Origin: Halomicronema sp. CCY15110 | Lineage (GTDB): Bacteria > Cyanobacteriota > Cyanobacteriia > Phormidesmidales > Phormidesmidaceae | Assembly: GCF_016888165.1 (NCBI RefSeq) | Contig: NZ_JACSWC010000438.1 | Coordinates: forward strand, 1 to 35,176 | Direction of reading: 5' to 3' | DNA: 35,176 nucleotides | Shown here: positions 14,907 to 22,319 of the stretch, in pieces | Layout of the letters: every line of letters starts with the position of its first letter | Position numbering within the stretch: the first letter of the stretch is position 1 | Notes under the pieces: generated by a model | The model's database searches: none | Seen by the model: the letters and a program-made list of their open reading frames with translations, nothing else | Told to the model about the DNA's origin: nothing | Made by a program: the position numbers and the translations under genes

Positions 14907-16120
14907 AGTTCCATATAGGGTTTCTTTAGCCGCCATTGCCACTTTTGTCGTTTTTGCTTCTCCTGAGTCAGATCATGAATTTGCCGATGCTGCTCAATTA
15001 GCTGTTGCTGCTGTGACTCCATCTGCGTCTGAATGACACTTTGGCAATAGTCTAGTTCTTCGCATTGCCCAAACCCTTGCCTCACCGCCTGGGCAGTATC
15101 GCCCTGCCTGATGATTTCTAATATCTCCTGTTCGGAATGTCCTGCGGAGATTGCGCCATTGGCGACTGTGCGATCTCGCTCTATCCCCGACTCCTGATTG
15201 GTCGATGGTTGGGCATAGTGCTCGTACAGCTCCCGCAGTTTCCGCTGGTACTCCTCATAGTCGGCCAGCTTCTGTTGGCACTCGGCAGAGCTCGCATTTG
15301 CCGTTTGCTGCAAGGTGCTGTCCTGGGCCGTGTCGTAATAAATTGAGTGATATTTCTGAAGACCTTCGAAGGAATAGGCGCGGCCCAATCGCCGTCCTGC
15401 AAAAGCAGAGCCGTCTATGCCGAAGCTGATACCCGTATAGCGATCGCCGCTGTGCCGGAGTTGAACGTCAATATCCTCGGCCTTGAGTCGTGTGACGAGC
15501 AGCGCCATCGTCGGTTTATCCGCTGTGGCTGCGTCAATCGCTGCCCACAACTTTTCCTTGGGCAACACCTCACCCGTTCGCGACTTTTGTCTTGACTCTC
15601 CAGTGGTGAGATTCTTGATGTGAATAGTCGGACGGTCGGGCATGGAAGCTAACCCAAATCGGTTCTCAAGCGATCGCTCAACCTTGCGGAGTCGCAACTT
15701 GCTGAAACTATCGTCAATCCATTCATTTGCCGTGTTGACCGTCGCCGCCACAATATGCCAGTGCTGCACCCCTCGCTTATGCTCTTGGTCGTGATGCTGC
15801 ACTGCAAAGTAGGCACAACGCTCATGACCCATTTCTGCAAGCAATCGTCGAGTGACAGCCGCCATCTGTTTCCGAGTCAACTCTTCTCCCGGCGTGAGAC
15901 TGACTGAGTAGTGAACCGCAATTTTCTCGACAGGTTTGCGCCTGGGAAGGGCTGCTTGCCACTCTAATTCTCGCGCTAGGTTTGCGGCTGTTTCGCCCAC
16001 CATGTTAGAAGCCAAAATAGCCTCTCCGGGCAAGCGCTGCGTGGAAGGTTGTTTTTCAGCATCTAGCACGTAAGCACAGAGCGCCTGAGCATCACTTGAC
16101 TTAGTAACTTTAATCCTCAT
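14903..16120 (-). CDS. MOB-family relaxase (HUH nickase)
   Basis: A 405-residue protein. The N-terminal relaxase domain has a candidate catalytic Tyr17 (LCAYVLD), the motif HYSVSLTPGEELT at 70-82, His110-Asp111 and the metal-binding HWH at 120-122 (VQHWHIVAATVN). These match the MOBP/Pfam Relaxase pattern. The C-terminal part is Gln-rich and helical. The enzyme nicks oriT and leads the strand into the recipient. MobC is encoded immediately upstream. The stop codon lies inside a 19-bp hairpin, so the tail may have been cut short by an insertion; some MOBP relaxases are longer. Start ATG 16120 is 44 bp after mobC. Confidence 0.88.
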   Translation of the reverse strand: MRIKVTKSSDAQALCAYVLDAEKQPSTQRLPGEAILASNMVGETAANLARELEWQAALPRRKPVEKIAVHYSVSLTPGEELTRKQMAAVTRRLLAEMGHERCAYFAVQHHDQEHKRGVQHWHIVAATVNTANEWIDDSFSKLRLRKVERSLENRFGLASMPDRPTIHIKNLTTGESRQKSRTGEVLPKEKLWAAIDAATADKPTMALLVTRLKAEDIDVQLRHSGDRYTGISFGIDGSAFAGRRLGRAYSFEGLQKYHSIYYDTAQDSTLQQTANASSAECQQKLADYEEYQRKLRELYEHYAQPSTNQESGIERDRTVANGAISAGHSEQEILEIIRQGDTAQAVRQGFGQCEELDYCQSVIQTQMESQQQQLIEQHRQIHDLTQEKQKRQKWQWRLKKPYMEL

Positions 16121-16164
16121 CGGAAAGCGTATGGTTGGATTTCTTTTAGGCAGGAATTAACCTC

Positions 16165-16530
16165 TTAAGCTAATCTATCGCCTCCGACCGCATCATGGAG
16201 CTGCTGCAAAATCTCCTGAACCGAGATACTTGTTTCCATTTGTGTCTGTCGTTGCAACTGCTTCATTGCATCGCGCAAAGCTGATAGTTGGCAGGTCAGC
16301 TTTGCGGATGCTTGACCTTCTGATTCTTCAATTAAAACTGATAGCGCTTCATTCAACGTCAGCGCAAACGCATGAAGCTGATGAAGAACCTGGCTGCTTG
16401 TACCTGATTCTTGAAGAATTAGATCTCGCGCATGTTGACGGCCATTGCCTCCGCTTAAAGCATCCAAGGTTTGCTTTTCATCTGGCGTAAGTCGTATAAC
16501 GACTCGCTCAGTTCGTTTTTGATCAGGCAT
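16165..16530 (-). CDS. mobC: MobC-like relaxosome accessory protein
   Basis: With the start at ATG 16530 (MPDQKRTE) the protein has 121 residues. Residues 4-35 (RTERVVIRLTPDEKQTLDALSGG) form a ribbon-helix-helix as in MobC/TraJ nicking accessory proteins; the rest is helical. Reading from 16578 would translate through the shared box, so the shorter start is preferred. It is followed by the relaxase, and the two probably share a transcript. MobC-type proteins bind oriT and help the relaxase open the DNA. Confidence 0.8.
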   Translation of the reverse strand: MPDQKRTERVVIRLTPDEKQTLDALSGGNGRQHARDLILQESGTSSQVLHQLHAFALTLNEALSVLIEESEGQASAKLTCQLSALRDAMKQLQRQTQMETSISVQEILQQLHDAVGGDRLA

Positions 16531-16620
16531 AACCAAAAAAAACTCAAAAAATCGTCGATGGTAACAACTCAGAGACATCTACTCAATAAGGTGACTGTAT
16601 CGACGTTCACCAATATCAAG
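16531..16620. other. Candidate origin of transfer (oriT) and divergent promoter region
   Basis: This is the only gap between the relaxase/MobC genes and the plus-strand traK/traL/traM-like genes. In RP4 the oriT lies in exactly this place. It contains box copy C (16560-16580) and A-rich tracts. I cannot identify a nic site. Confidence 0.45.
16560..16580 (+). promoter_or_regulatory. Shared transfer box, copy C
   Basis: GGTAACAACTCAGAGAC followed by ATCTACTCAATA, on the plus strand, 40 bp before ATG 16621. It is identical to copy A over 21 bp. An A-rich stretch just upstream resembles that of copy D. Confidence 0.7.
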
Positions 16621-17064
16621 ATGACCCCAACGCTTTACGACCCAACTCAAAGCCAAATAACGTACTTGACCGAGATGCTAGGCGTGTCTATTCAAAACAG
16701 TACACTGAACCCCTCTCAGCAGCGACTAGATAATCTATTCCAAATTGCCACTGACTTACTTGACCAGTCAGAGAGAATAGCGCCCAGCAGTCAAACCCTG
16801 TTGGCAGTTCATCTAATTGCCTGCGCCGATGATCTCGACAAAGACCATCTTGCTCTCTTAGCTCTCCCCAGTCGCCTCAAAGCGATCGCTGTGGCACTGC
16901 CTGCCCAAGCGCCCTTGCTCGAAGTAGGCGAAGCGCTGAAGCAGATAGAAAGCTTTCCACTATCTAGCAATCCTGCGGCCTGGTTAACTGCGATCGCGCA
17001 ACAGCTCTTGGCCGACCCCCCTTCCCTCCAGGCGCTTAAAGCTACTGGATTGTTCACAGCTTAA
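16621..17064 (+). CDS. Unknown 147-residue protein in the transfer region
   Basis: Start ATG 16621 (MTPTLYDPTQ). The protein is mainly helical, leucine- and alanine-rich, with no membrane segment or signal peptide. I do not recognise it. It lies directly behind box C and ahead of the traK/L/M-like genes in the same direction, so it may be a relaxosome or regulatory component. An earlier ATG at 16471 is in the mobC gene and is rejected. Confidence 0.65.
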   Translation: MTPTLYDPTQSQITYLTEMLGVSIQNSTLNPSQQRLDNLFQIATDLLDQSERIAPSSQTLLAVHLIACADDLDKDHLALLALPSRLKAIAVALPAQAPLLEVGEALKQIESFPLSSNPAAWLTAIAQQLLADPPSLQALKATGLFTA

Positions 17065-17683
17065 ATACAAATGGTGCCACTCTGCCACAACTTGCTATCG
17101 CGAAAAGTTGATCTTTGGAGGTGCGAAAGCAGGAGCAGCACTGGGGGCGATGCAGAGAGCACTGACCGGAGCACCATTAGAGCGACAAAAAGGGCCAAAA
17201 GTAGTGCGCTAACTAACGTATCTGTAGAGCGTCAGTCAGTGCGACAACCGGAGCGAAAGCAGGGGCAGTATCAGGTGTGGTGTTAGGCGCAGCAAACGGT
17301 GTTGTATTTGGAGTGCTATCAAATGCGGACATTAGTGATAAATAAAAGGCGCAAATCGGTGCAGTGGAGAGTGCTCAGAACGGTGCCAAACATGAGGCGG
17401 AAATTAATGGTGCTCAAAGGGCAGTATCAGGGGCACTTGACGGGGCAGCGTATAGAGCCAGAAATGAAACCACATCAAATGGGGATGATGGTGCGAAAAA
17501 TGGTGTTGCGTTTAGAGCGTCATCAAGTGTGAAAGTCGATCTCAAGAAAAGGGCGCTACCCAACGCGCAATTTAGCGCGTTGGAAAGTGATAAGAACCGG
17601 GCAAGGTTGAGAGCAATGGATAGTGCGTAGATCAGGGCGAAGTTAAGTGCGATGGCTGAGGCTGCTGTTTGGAGGAAATTGAA
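17065..17683 (+). pseudogene. Degenerate Ala/Gly-repeat region, probably a decayed gene
   Basis: No intact gene. Short plus-strand frames carry related Gly-Ala-rich pieces (GGAKAGAALGAMQRAL near 17118; TTGAKAGAVSGVVLGAANGV near 17240; AQNGAKHEAEINGAQRAVSGAL near 17375), broken by stops and frame changes. The spacing of GTGC, GCGC and GAGC every 12-15 bases suggests an imperfect repeat. A leader of the GCTANCGC family with a GGAGG lies at its 5' end (17088-17122), as for an expressed gene. The minus strand also has an open frame (17414-17716), but with simple Ala-Leu composition. Functional RNA or repeat DNA is an alternative. Confidence 0.4.
17088..17110 (+). promoter_or_regulatory. GCTANCGC leader hairpin, copy 9
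   Basis: CAACTT/AAGTTG stem (17088-17093, 17105-17110) with GCTATCGC in the loop, followed by GGAGG. It precedes the degenerate region, not an intact gene. Confidence 0.5.
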
Positions 17684-18271
17684 GTGACATCCGTTAAAGA
17701 TGTATTCAATCAACAATTAGAAGAAGAGAAGCAGGCACAAGTTGAATCATTCTCCCCACGGACAGTAAGAGATTTTATTCGGATCTGTCTTCCATACATT
17801 CGCAAAGAAGTTAAAAAAAAGACCTCATGGGACATCATTGCTAAAGCGATTAAAGCAGTGGCGGAAGAAAGTTACGACGTAAAAATTCGCATTGCACCAT
17901 CCACTGCAAAAAGAGCCTACTACGCACTGACTAGCAAGAAGAAAGGCAAACAATCAAAATCGCGATCGCGCTCCACCTCGACAACTTCCCAGCAATCCAA
18001 GCCTTCTGCTGAGGCCGCAGCACAAGTCCCATCTACAACATCAACACCAGAGCCAGCCCCAAGGCCGGAACCTGTAGCGCGATCGCCAGCGGCAGCAGAA
18101 CCCAAATCGGAAGCCGCAAAGCCAACTGCTGTTGATAAATCGCCTGCAGCAGACCAGCAGGTGACATCAACCCAAGATCTGCACCCTAATCGCTTTCGTG
18201 ACCGATTTAAGAAAGCCAAGAAGAGGAATCCCAAAACGACGACGGGATATGAAAACTGTAAATCTCTCTGA
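17684..18271 (+). CDS. TraK-like oriT-region DNA-binding protein
   Basis: I choose GTG 17684 because GGAGG lies 8 bp upstream; a TTG at 17669 would place that site inside the gene. The protein has 195 residues. About residues 25-90 are basic and helical (RTVRDFIRICLPYIRKEVKKKTSWDIIAKAI to STAKRAYYAL), the style of RP4 TraK or KfrA-type DNA binding. The rest is a Pro/Ala/Ser-rich linker and a basic tail (RFRDRFKKAKKRN). It precedes a ParA-like ATPase and a membrane protein, as traK precedes traL and traM. The TraK analogy is based on order and general likeness. Confidence 0.55.
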   Translation: MTSVKDVFNQQLEEEKQAQVESFSPRTVRDFIRICLPYIRKEVKKKTSWDIIAKAIKAVAEESYDVKIRIAPSTAKRAYYALTSKKKGKQSKSRSRSTSTTSQQSKPSAEAAAQVPSTTSTPEPAPRPEPVARSPAAAEPKSEAAKPTAVDKSPAADQQVTSTQDLHPNRFRDRFKKAKKRNPKTTTGYENCKSL

Positions 18272-18282
18272 GGAATGCACTC

Positions 18283-19065
18283 ATGGCTAACTCAACTCAA
18301 CAAAAACGTGCCGTCATGCTGGTTCCCGGCAAAGGTGGCACAGGCAAAACATTGTTCGCCCGAATGCTCTACTACGCCCTGGTCGAGGCCGGAGTCGATG
18401 TCATTGGATTTGACTCAGATACCGAAAACCCAGAGCTGGCTAACTATCACTCCCAGAAAAAGTATCAAGTCTACAAGGGCAACCTGCTGGAAATTGAAGG
18501 CTCTCACAAACTGCTGGAGATGTTGGACAAGAAAAAGCCTGATGTGGCCCTCATTGACATGCCAGCGGCCAGCGGCCACCAGACCCGCGATCGCATGGAA
18601 CACTTCAACCTCCTGGATCTAAGTGAAGACAAAGCAATGCCATATCGCTTCAGCTTTGTCTGCGTGTTGGATATTGGCCTGCCTGCGGTGCGCTCACTGC
18701 ATGATGTGATGACTTTTTGTGGCGATCGCGCTGACTATGTGGCTATCCGCAATCAATTCTGGGAAGACGGCAGCAAGTCAGACGACAGTAGTTTTGCCAT
18801 TTGGGAAGAGTCTGAGGCGTACAAATTGTTTGAATCGCTGAAAGGCATCGAGATTGCCATGCCTGCCTTAGACCGACTCACCTTTCAAGAGATGCACCCC
18901 AGCACTAACTTTTTCGATGCCGAGAAGCTACCAGTCGGCCACCGGCTCATCACTCAGTCATTCCTGCGGCGGGGGGTGGCTGAGTTAAATTTCGCAGCTC
19001 CTTACCTGGGCTTGTCTCCCAAGAATCTATCTGGTGTGCCCAAAGAGAGCGCAGGGGCAGCATGA
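18283..19065 (+). CDS. ParA/TraL-like P-loop ATPase
   Basis: A 260-residue protein with a deviant Walker A motif GKGGTGKT at residues 16-23, DSDTENPE near 45-52 and a Walker B-like strand DVALIDMPAA near 86-95. This is the ParA/MinD fold. In a partition locus one expects a ParB and parS, which are not visible. Here the gene lies in a relaxosome neighbourhood and overlaps a membrane-protein gene (ATGA), as in RP4 traL-traM, so a transfer role is favoured over partition. Both remain possible. Confidence 0.72.
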   Translation: MANSTQQKRAVMLVPGKGGTGKTLFARMLYYALVEAGVDVIGFDSDTENPELANYHSQKKYQVYKGNLLEIEGSHKLLEMLDKKKPDVALIDMPAASGHQTRDRMEHFNLLDLSEDKAMPYRFSFVCVLDIGLPAVRSLHDVMTFCGDRADYVAIRNQFWEDGSKSDDSSFAIWEESEAYKLFESLKGIEIAMPALDRLTFQEMHPSTNFFDAEKLPVGHRLITQSFLRRGVAELNFAAPYLGLSPKNLSGVPKESAGAA

Positions 19066-19880
19066 TGCAGAACATCAATGGTGATGGGCGCTCAGCTAAA
19101 GCGTCCGGTCAGAGCACCTCACCACCTCCATCTCAAGAAGACGATTCACTGATTCAGGCAGTGAGTGACGTAGCTCGCACCGTTGACCGACTGCAAATCA
19201 GTGTTGATCGACAAATCCGAGAACTGACGGAGCACGTCAACCGATGTGAGACTAATCATCAGGAGGATATGGGGCATTGGCGAACAGTAACGGAGGAGCT
19301 GAGCAATCTCCTCAAGGTCAAAGCACAGTCCACTCAAGAGGTGAGCAGCAGCTACATGCAACTCGCCGAACACTTAGCGAAGTTCGCCAGATACTTAACG
19401 ATGTCCGAGATGACCTTGAGCAGGGTCGAGCAGCCGTTGCTCAATTTCTTGAAAGTAGCGCCCAGTTTGGGCGAAGGTTCAGCGACAACCGAAGCGAGCC
19501 CGTGGCAGACGCAGGAGGTCTTACAGGCCCTCTCCGAAGCCAAGGCGAACAACCAACAAATGCAGTCGGAGTTGAAGCAAACCCTGCGCCAGATGCAGCG
19601 GGGCGCGATCGCCAGCCACCCAAAAAAAGAAACTTCGATTTGGACTGATTTGGCAAACTGGAAAGCCGCCCTGGTCTGGTTTGGCATGGGCTCAGTCTTT
19701 GTCGCGGGGATGATGTATGTCGTCTTTCGCGGCAGTGGCTTCCAGCAAGCGATGCGGGCAATGCAACTACAGAGCGGGACCGTCGATGCGCGTTTGGAGC
19801 GGATTGAAATCTGGTTGGGCATTGAGGGTGTCAGCAACGAAGACCTTGAATTTGAAGATCGGCCCATGCCTGAAGAGTAG
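19062..19880 (+). CDS. TraM-like coiled-coil membrane protein
   Basis: A 272-residue protein with long helical, coiled-coil regions at about 28-125 and 148-182, one membrane segment at about 202-222 and an acidic tail (EDLEFEDRPMPEE). The start overlaps the ATPase stop (ATGA), so translation is coupled. Position and topology match TraM/MobB-type proteins that link the relaxosome to the membrane. A 123-codon frame nested in the +1 phase (19277-19648) is noted separately. A strong terminator follows. Confidence 0.62.
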   Translation: MMQNINGDGRSAKASGQSTSPPPSQEDDSLIQAVSDVARTVDRLQISVDRQIRELTEHVNRCETNHQEDMGHWRTVTEELSNLLKVKAQSTQEVSSSYMQLAEHLAKFARYLTMSEMTLSRVEQPLLNFLKVAPSLGEGSATTEASPWQTQEVLQALSEAKANNQQMQSELKQTLRQMQRGAIASHPKKETSIWTDLANWKAALVWFGMGSVFVAGMMYVVFRGSGFQQAMRAMQLQSGTVDARLERIEIWLGIEGVSNEDLEFEDRPMPEE

Positions 19881-19902
19881 CTAGAGCTCTCAAAAAAATT
19901 GG

Positions 19903-19937
19903 AAGGCACGGCAGGAATTTTATTCCTGCCGTGTCTT
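19903..19937 (+). terminator. Intrinsic terminator after the traKLM-like operon
   Basis: A 16-bp stem (19903-19918 with 19922-19937, one G-T pair) around TTT, with CACGGCAGGAAT as the core of the left arm. It follows the stop at 19880 and A7 precedes the left arm, so it may act in both directions. Confidence 0.75.
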
Positions 19938-19940
19938 AGT

Positions 19941-20134
19941 TTTGCAACATCAGGGGCCTTGCAAAAACCCCCGCATTGCACCACCAAAGTCAGAGCCTTG
20001 CAAACGCTCTAACGTTGGTGGATTGGGCAGACTACAGGATTTTGCAGCATCCTGTACTGTTCCCCTACGCTGCCGACCTCTGCAAAAGCCGGTGAGCGCA
20101 GTTCTATTTCATCAGGGCGCTAGCCCATGCCCTG
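19941..20134 (+). other. Tandem hairpins showing TTGCAA-like loops
   Basis: Successive stems enclose a similar loop: GGGG/CCCC at 19953-19971 (CCTTGCAAAAA); AGAGC/GCTCT at 19992-20010 (CTTGCAAAC), itself inside CCACCAA/TTGGTGG; TACAGGAT/ATCCTGTA at 20033-20056 (TTTGCAGC). A fourth TGCAAAA follows at 20081. No gene is seen. It may be a structured RNA or a protein-binding array. Confidence 0.45.
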
Positions 20135-20767
20135 CTACAAAGCTTTCAGAATTTCAGGGTGAGCGCTCAGGGCAGCTTTGATGTCAGCATTTAGCATGTG
20201 CTTGCCTTCGCCCCTGGCATTGCGCCAAGGGATGTCGAAATGCGTGGCGATCGCTCGCAGTTTCTTGGTCGTTTTGACGTTGCTCTCCAAGATGGCCTGG
20301 ACAGCAGCAGGGATTTCAGGCTGAGCTAAGTCAGCATCAGCAACGGTCAGTTCTGCCACTGGCTCGACGACAGACTCAGAGACTGAAGTCGAGTCCCACT
20401 TGGCGTCACAGTAGGCGCGAAAATCGTAACCAGCGATGGCCGCGTAGAGTCCGGCCAGGACAATCAACCGGCAGGCTGACTGAGTCCATTGCTCAACGTC
20501 GGCGGCCCACTCCGCTTGGTAGCAGGCGCGAAACTGGCGGCCAGCTTTGATGCTGTATAAGCCAGCCAAGACGGCCAGCCAAAAGGTAACTTGGATGGCG
20601 ATGCTGGTGATAGTCCAGGCGTCACGGTAAATGCGCCGAGCCTTCTTCGAGGTCAGTGCTTTGTAGGTAGCGATCGCGATTGGGGACAGCGTTTTGTAGG
20701 TTGCTGCTGCTGTCTCCACAATGGTTTGCCCTGCGATCGCGTAGGGCTTAGAAAGTGTTGCAAACAT
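20135..20767 (-). CDS. Membrane protein with C-terminal PWRNARG-type domain
   Basis: Start ATG 20767 follows AAGGAGGAACCT. The protein has 210 residues. Two related membrane units occur at about 55-75 (LAVLAGLYSIKAGRQFRACY) and 97-120 (LIVLAGLYAAIAGYDFRAYC), which look like an internal duplication. The C-terminal 45 residues (KKLRAIATHFDIPWRNARG to DIKAALSAH) form a small helical domain of a type often seen in cyanobacteria and resembling Rho-N/SAP-like domains. Function unknown. Leader copy 6 lies in its 5' region. Confidence 0.7.
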   Translation of the reverse strand: MFATLSKPYAIAGQTIVETAAATYKTLSPIAIATYKALTSKKARRIYRDAWTITSIAIQVTFWLAVLAGLYSIKAGRQFRACYQAEWAADVEQWTQSACRLIVLAGLYAAIAGYDFRAYCDAKWDSTSVSESVVEPVAELTVADADLAQPEIPAAVQAILESNVKTTKKLRAIATHFDIPWRNARGEGKHMLNADIKAALSAHPEILKAL

Positions 20768-20837
20768 AGGTTCCTCCTTGTGAAGTGATGGTTGGCAATT
20801 TGTAGCGAGACAACCCCGGCAAGACTTGAAACGAAAA

Positions 20838-20887
20838 CCTGAAATGAAGCCGAGGTTGCTACACCGCCATCGCGCTAGCGCTTCAGG
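20838..20887 (-). promoter_or_regulatory. GCTANCGC leader, copy 6
   Basis: CCTGAA/TTCAGG arms enclose CGCTAGCGCGATG on the minus strand, about 110 bases before ATG 20767. It shares the 13-mer CGCTANCGCGATG with copies 7 and 8. Confidence 0.5.
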
Positions 20888-20925
20888 AAAAAGCAACAAT
20901 AGAGAGGTCGAGTCCATTACCCGAA

Positions 20926-21411
20926 ATGACTGAACCCACTCGATTTGTCTTGAACGGCCAGGAGCCAGTACCGTGCGACAGCCTTGAGGACTGGCAACGG
21001 TTCATGGGGGACATCGCAGGCCGAACAGTGGCTCAGAATGTGGTCGGCAAGTTTCATATCACAACGACCTTTGAGGGTGCCAATCTCGGCAGTTCAACAG
21101 AGCCAAAGTTTTTCTTGACGGTTGTTGCGGAAAGTGAAGACCCACCTTTCTTGAGTGAAACCTGGGAGCGGGCGGAGACAACCCATCAGGCAGTGATGCG
21201 CTGTGCAAAAGGTCTCAGCAACCTGACCCCGGAAAAAATCGCTGCTGGTCACAGGTTTGTTGGTTTTGGGGTGCAATCTGACAGACTTTGGTTCGTAATG
21301 GAGTCTGAAGAGAGCGCGATCTCAGCCCTCCCAGAGTCAGCTACTAACTGGCATCGGGAGGGCCACACAATCGTTTTTACGCCACCTGTCAGGAATCAGC
21401 AACAACCGTGA
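20926..21411 (+). CDS. Unknown 161-residue protein
   Basis: Soluble mixed alpha/beta composition with no recognised motif. It is divergent from the membrane protein gene and its 3' end overlaps the lipoprotein-like gene by 23 bp. It lies alone on the plus strand among minus-strand genes. Start ATG 20926 has no strong ribosome site. Codon usage resembles its neighbours. Confidence 0.55.
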   Translation: MTEPTRFVLNGQEPVPCDSLEDWQRFMGDIAGRTVAQNVVGKFHITTTFEGANLGSSTEPKFFLTVVAESEDPPFLSETWERAETTHQAVMRCAKGLSNLTPEKIAAGHRFVGFGVQSDRLWFVMESEESAISALPESATNWHREGHTIVFTPPVRNQQQP

Positions 21412-21715
21412 CGCATAGATTATCTCTGAGCGCGAACAAGGTTTCGGTTGCCTGATTAACTCGCCGGGTATACTGTCTTGCCAATTCCTCATTGTCGAAA
21501 CAAACCTGGAATTCGCCTTCTGTGGAATAGGTAACAAGGCCGTTGTACTCCTGAGCCAATTCAAGGGCTTCGGTAAGTTCATCAGCGCTGGATGCTTCGA
21601 CTTCTTCGGCATCAGGGACTTCCTGCATTGTTGGGGAAAGGTCGCAGCCATCGAAGCCGACAAGCCCGACTCCCAGTAACAATAGGACTGCTAGGGAGAT
21701 GATTCTTCTGAACAT
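21389..21715 (-). CDS. Putative small exported lipoprotein-like protein
   Basis: Start ATG 21715 (MFRRIISLAVLLLLGVG) follows CACAAGG. The 108-residue product has a hydrophobic leader and then FDGC, which is only a weak lipobox, followed by an acidic, mature helical part (ADELTEALELAQEY). It may be a lipoprotein or a normally cleaved secreted protein. Function unknown. Leader copy 7 precedes it. Confidence 0.6.
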   Translation of the reverse strand: MFRRIISLAVLLLLGVGLVGFDGCDLSPTMQEVPDAEEVEASSADELTEALELAQEYNGLVTYSTEGEFQVCFDNEELARQYTRRVNQATETLFALRDNLCVTVVADS

Positions 21716-21750
21716 AATGACAACTACCTTGTGAAACAACACAGCGGAGT

Positions 21751-21789
21751 GCTGCATTGCTACATCGCGGTAGCGTTCAAAAAAGCAGC
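21751..21789 (-). promoter_or_regulatory. GCTANCGC leader, copy 7
   Basis: GCTGC/GCAGC outer arms and a GCTAC/GTAGC inner stem hold CGCTACCGCGATG on the minus strand, about 50 bases before ATG 21715. Confidence 0.52.
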
Positions 21790-21829
21790 GATCGCCATCT
21801 CAAAGGACGGCGATCGCTTCAGGCCAAAT

Positions 21830-22168
21830 TCACAGTTCTCCAATGAGGTGGAACGTTGATACTTCTTTATGTTGTTCCATGAAAGCTACGATTGAGCTAA
21901 TCATGGCAACAAACAACTCATTTTTGGGGCGACGAAGCAGACGCAACCACGGGATAAAGAATTGGTCACTATCTAAGTAATTTTGCAGCAACAAAATATC
22001 GCTTCGATTTAATTCCAGTTGATCGTAGTGATCGTCTATCGGGCTCCATGCCCCAATTCCGAGTAGAGAGGATATTCGATACATCTCTGAGGCTTGAACC
22101 CCAAATTTATACTGGTAGACCAGTTCGGGGTCTCTTCCGGAGAGCCTGCAAGTGATTTGTCTGCCCAT
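21830..22168 (-). CDS. Unknown small protein downstream of the polymerase-like gene
   Basis: With ATG 22168 (MGRQITCRLSGRDPELVYQY) the product has 112 residues. A longer reading from TTG 22318 would translate through the 48-bp palindromic element and is less likely. The C-terminal half is hydrophobic-helical (PWLRLLRRPKNELFVAMISSIVAFM) but probably not a membrane segment. It is unrecognised. The palindrome between it and the large gene suggests it is a separate unit. Confidence 0.5.
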   Translation of the reverse strand: MGRQITCRLSGRDPELVYQYKFGVQASEMYRISSLLGIGAWSPIDDHYDQLELNRSDILLLQNYLDSDQFFIPWLRLLRRPKNELFVAMISSIVAFMEQHKEVSTFHLIGEL

Positions 22169-22260
22169 CGTTTTTTTCTGTAAGTTCAAATCCCCCCTGT
22201 GCCAACAGGCATAAGCTACGCCAAATGTAGTTTCGTTAGCCAGGGCAGGCTGCTCGAAAC

Positions 22261-22308
22261 TGTTAGGGAACAAAACAAGGCTAATATACCCTAAGTCATT
22301 CCCTAACA
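22261..22308. repeat. 48-bp nested palindromic element, copy 1
   Basis: TGTTAGGGAA with TTCCCTAACA as outer arms (extended by CGAAAC/GTTTCG in this copy to 16 bp) and a degenerate inner GGCTA/TACCC. It is the same length as copy 2 (30378-30425), and about three quarters of the bases are the same. It begins 11 bp beyond the stop of the polymerase-like gene. Confidence 0.75.
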
Positions 22309-22319
22309 GTTTCGGCAAA

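Noticed and set aside
17414-17716. Ala-Leu-rich minus-strand membrane protein
   Set aside because: Low-complexity reading of an imperfect DNA repeat without a ribosome site.
18283-19065. Chromosome-type partition locus parAB
   Set aside because: No ParB or parS found; neighbours are relaxosome genes.
19352-19987. 211-codon minus-strand frame
   Set aside because: Antisense to the TraM-like gene and through its terminator; no family features.
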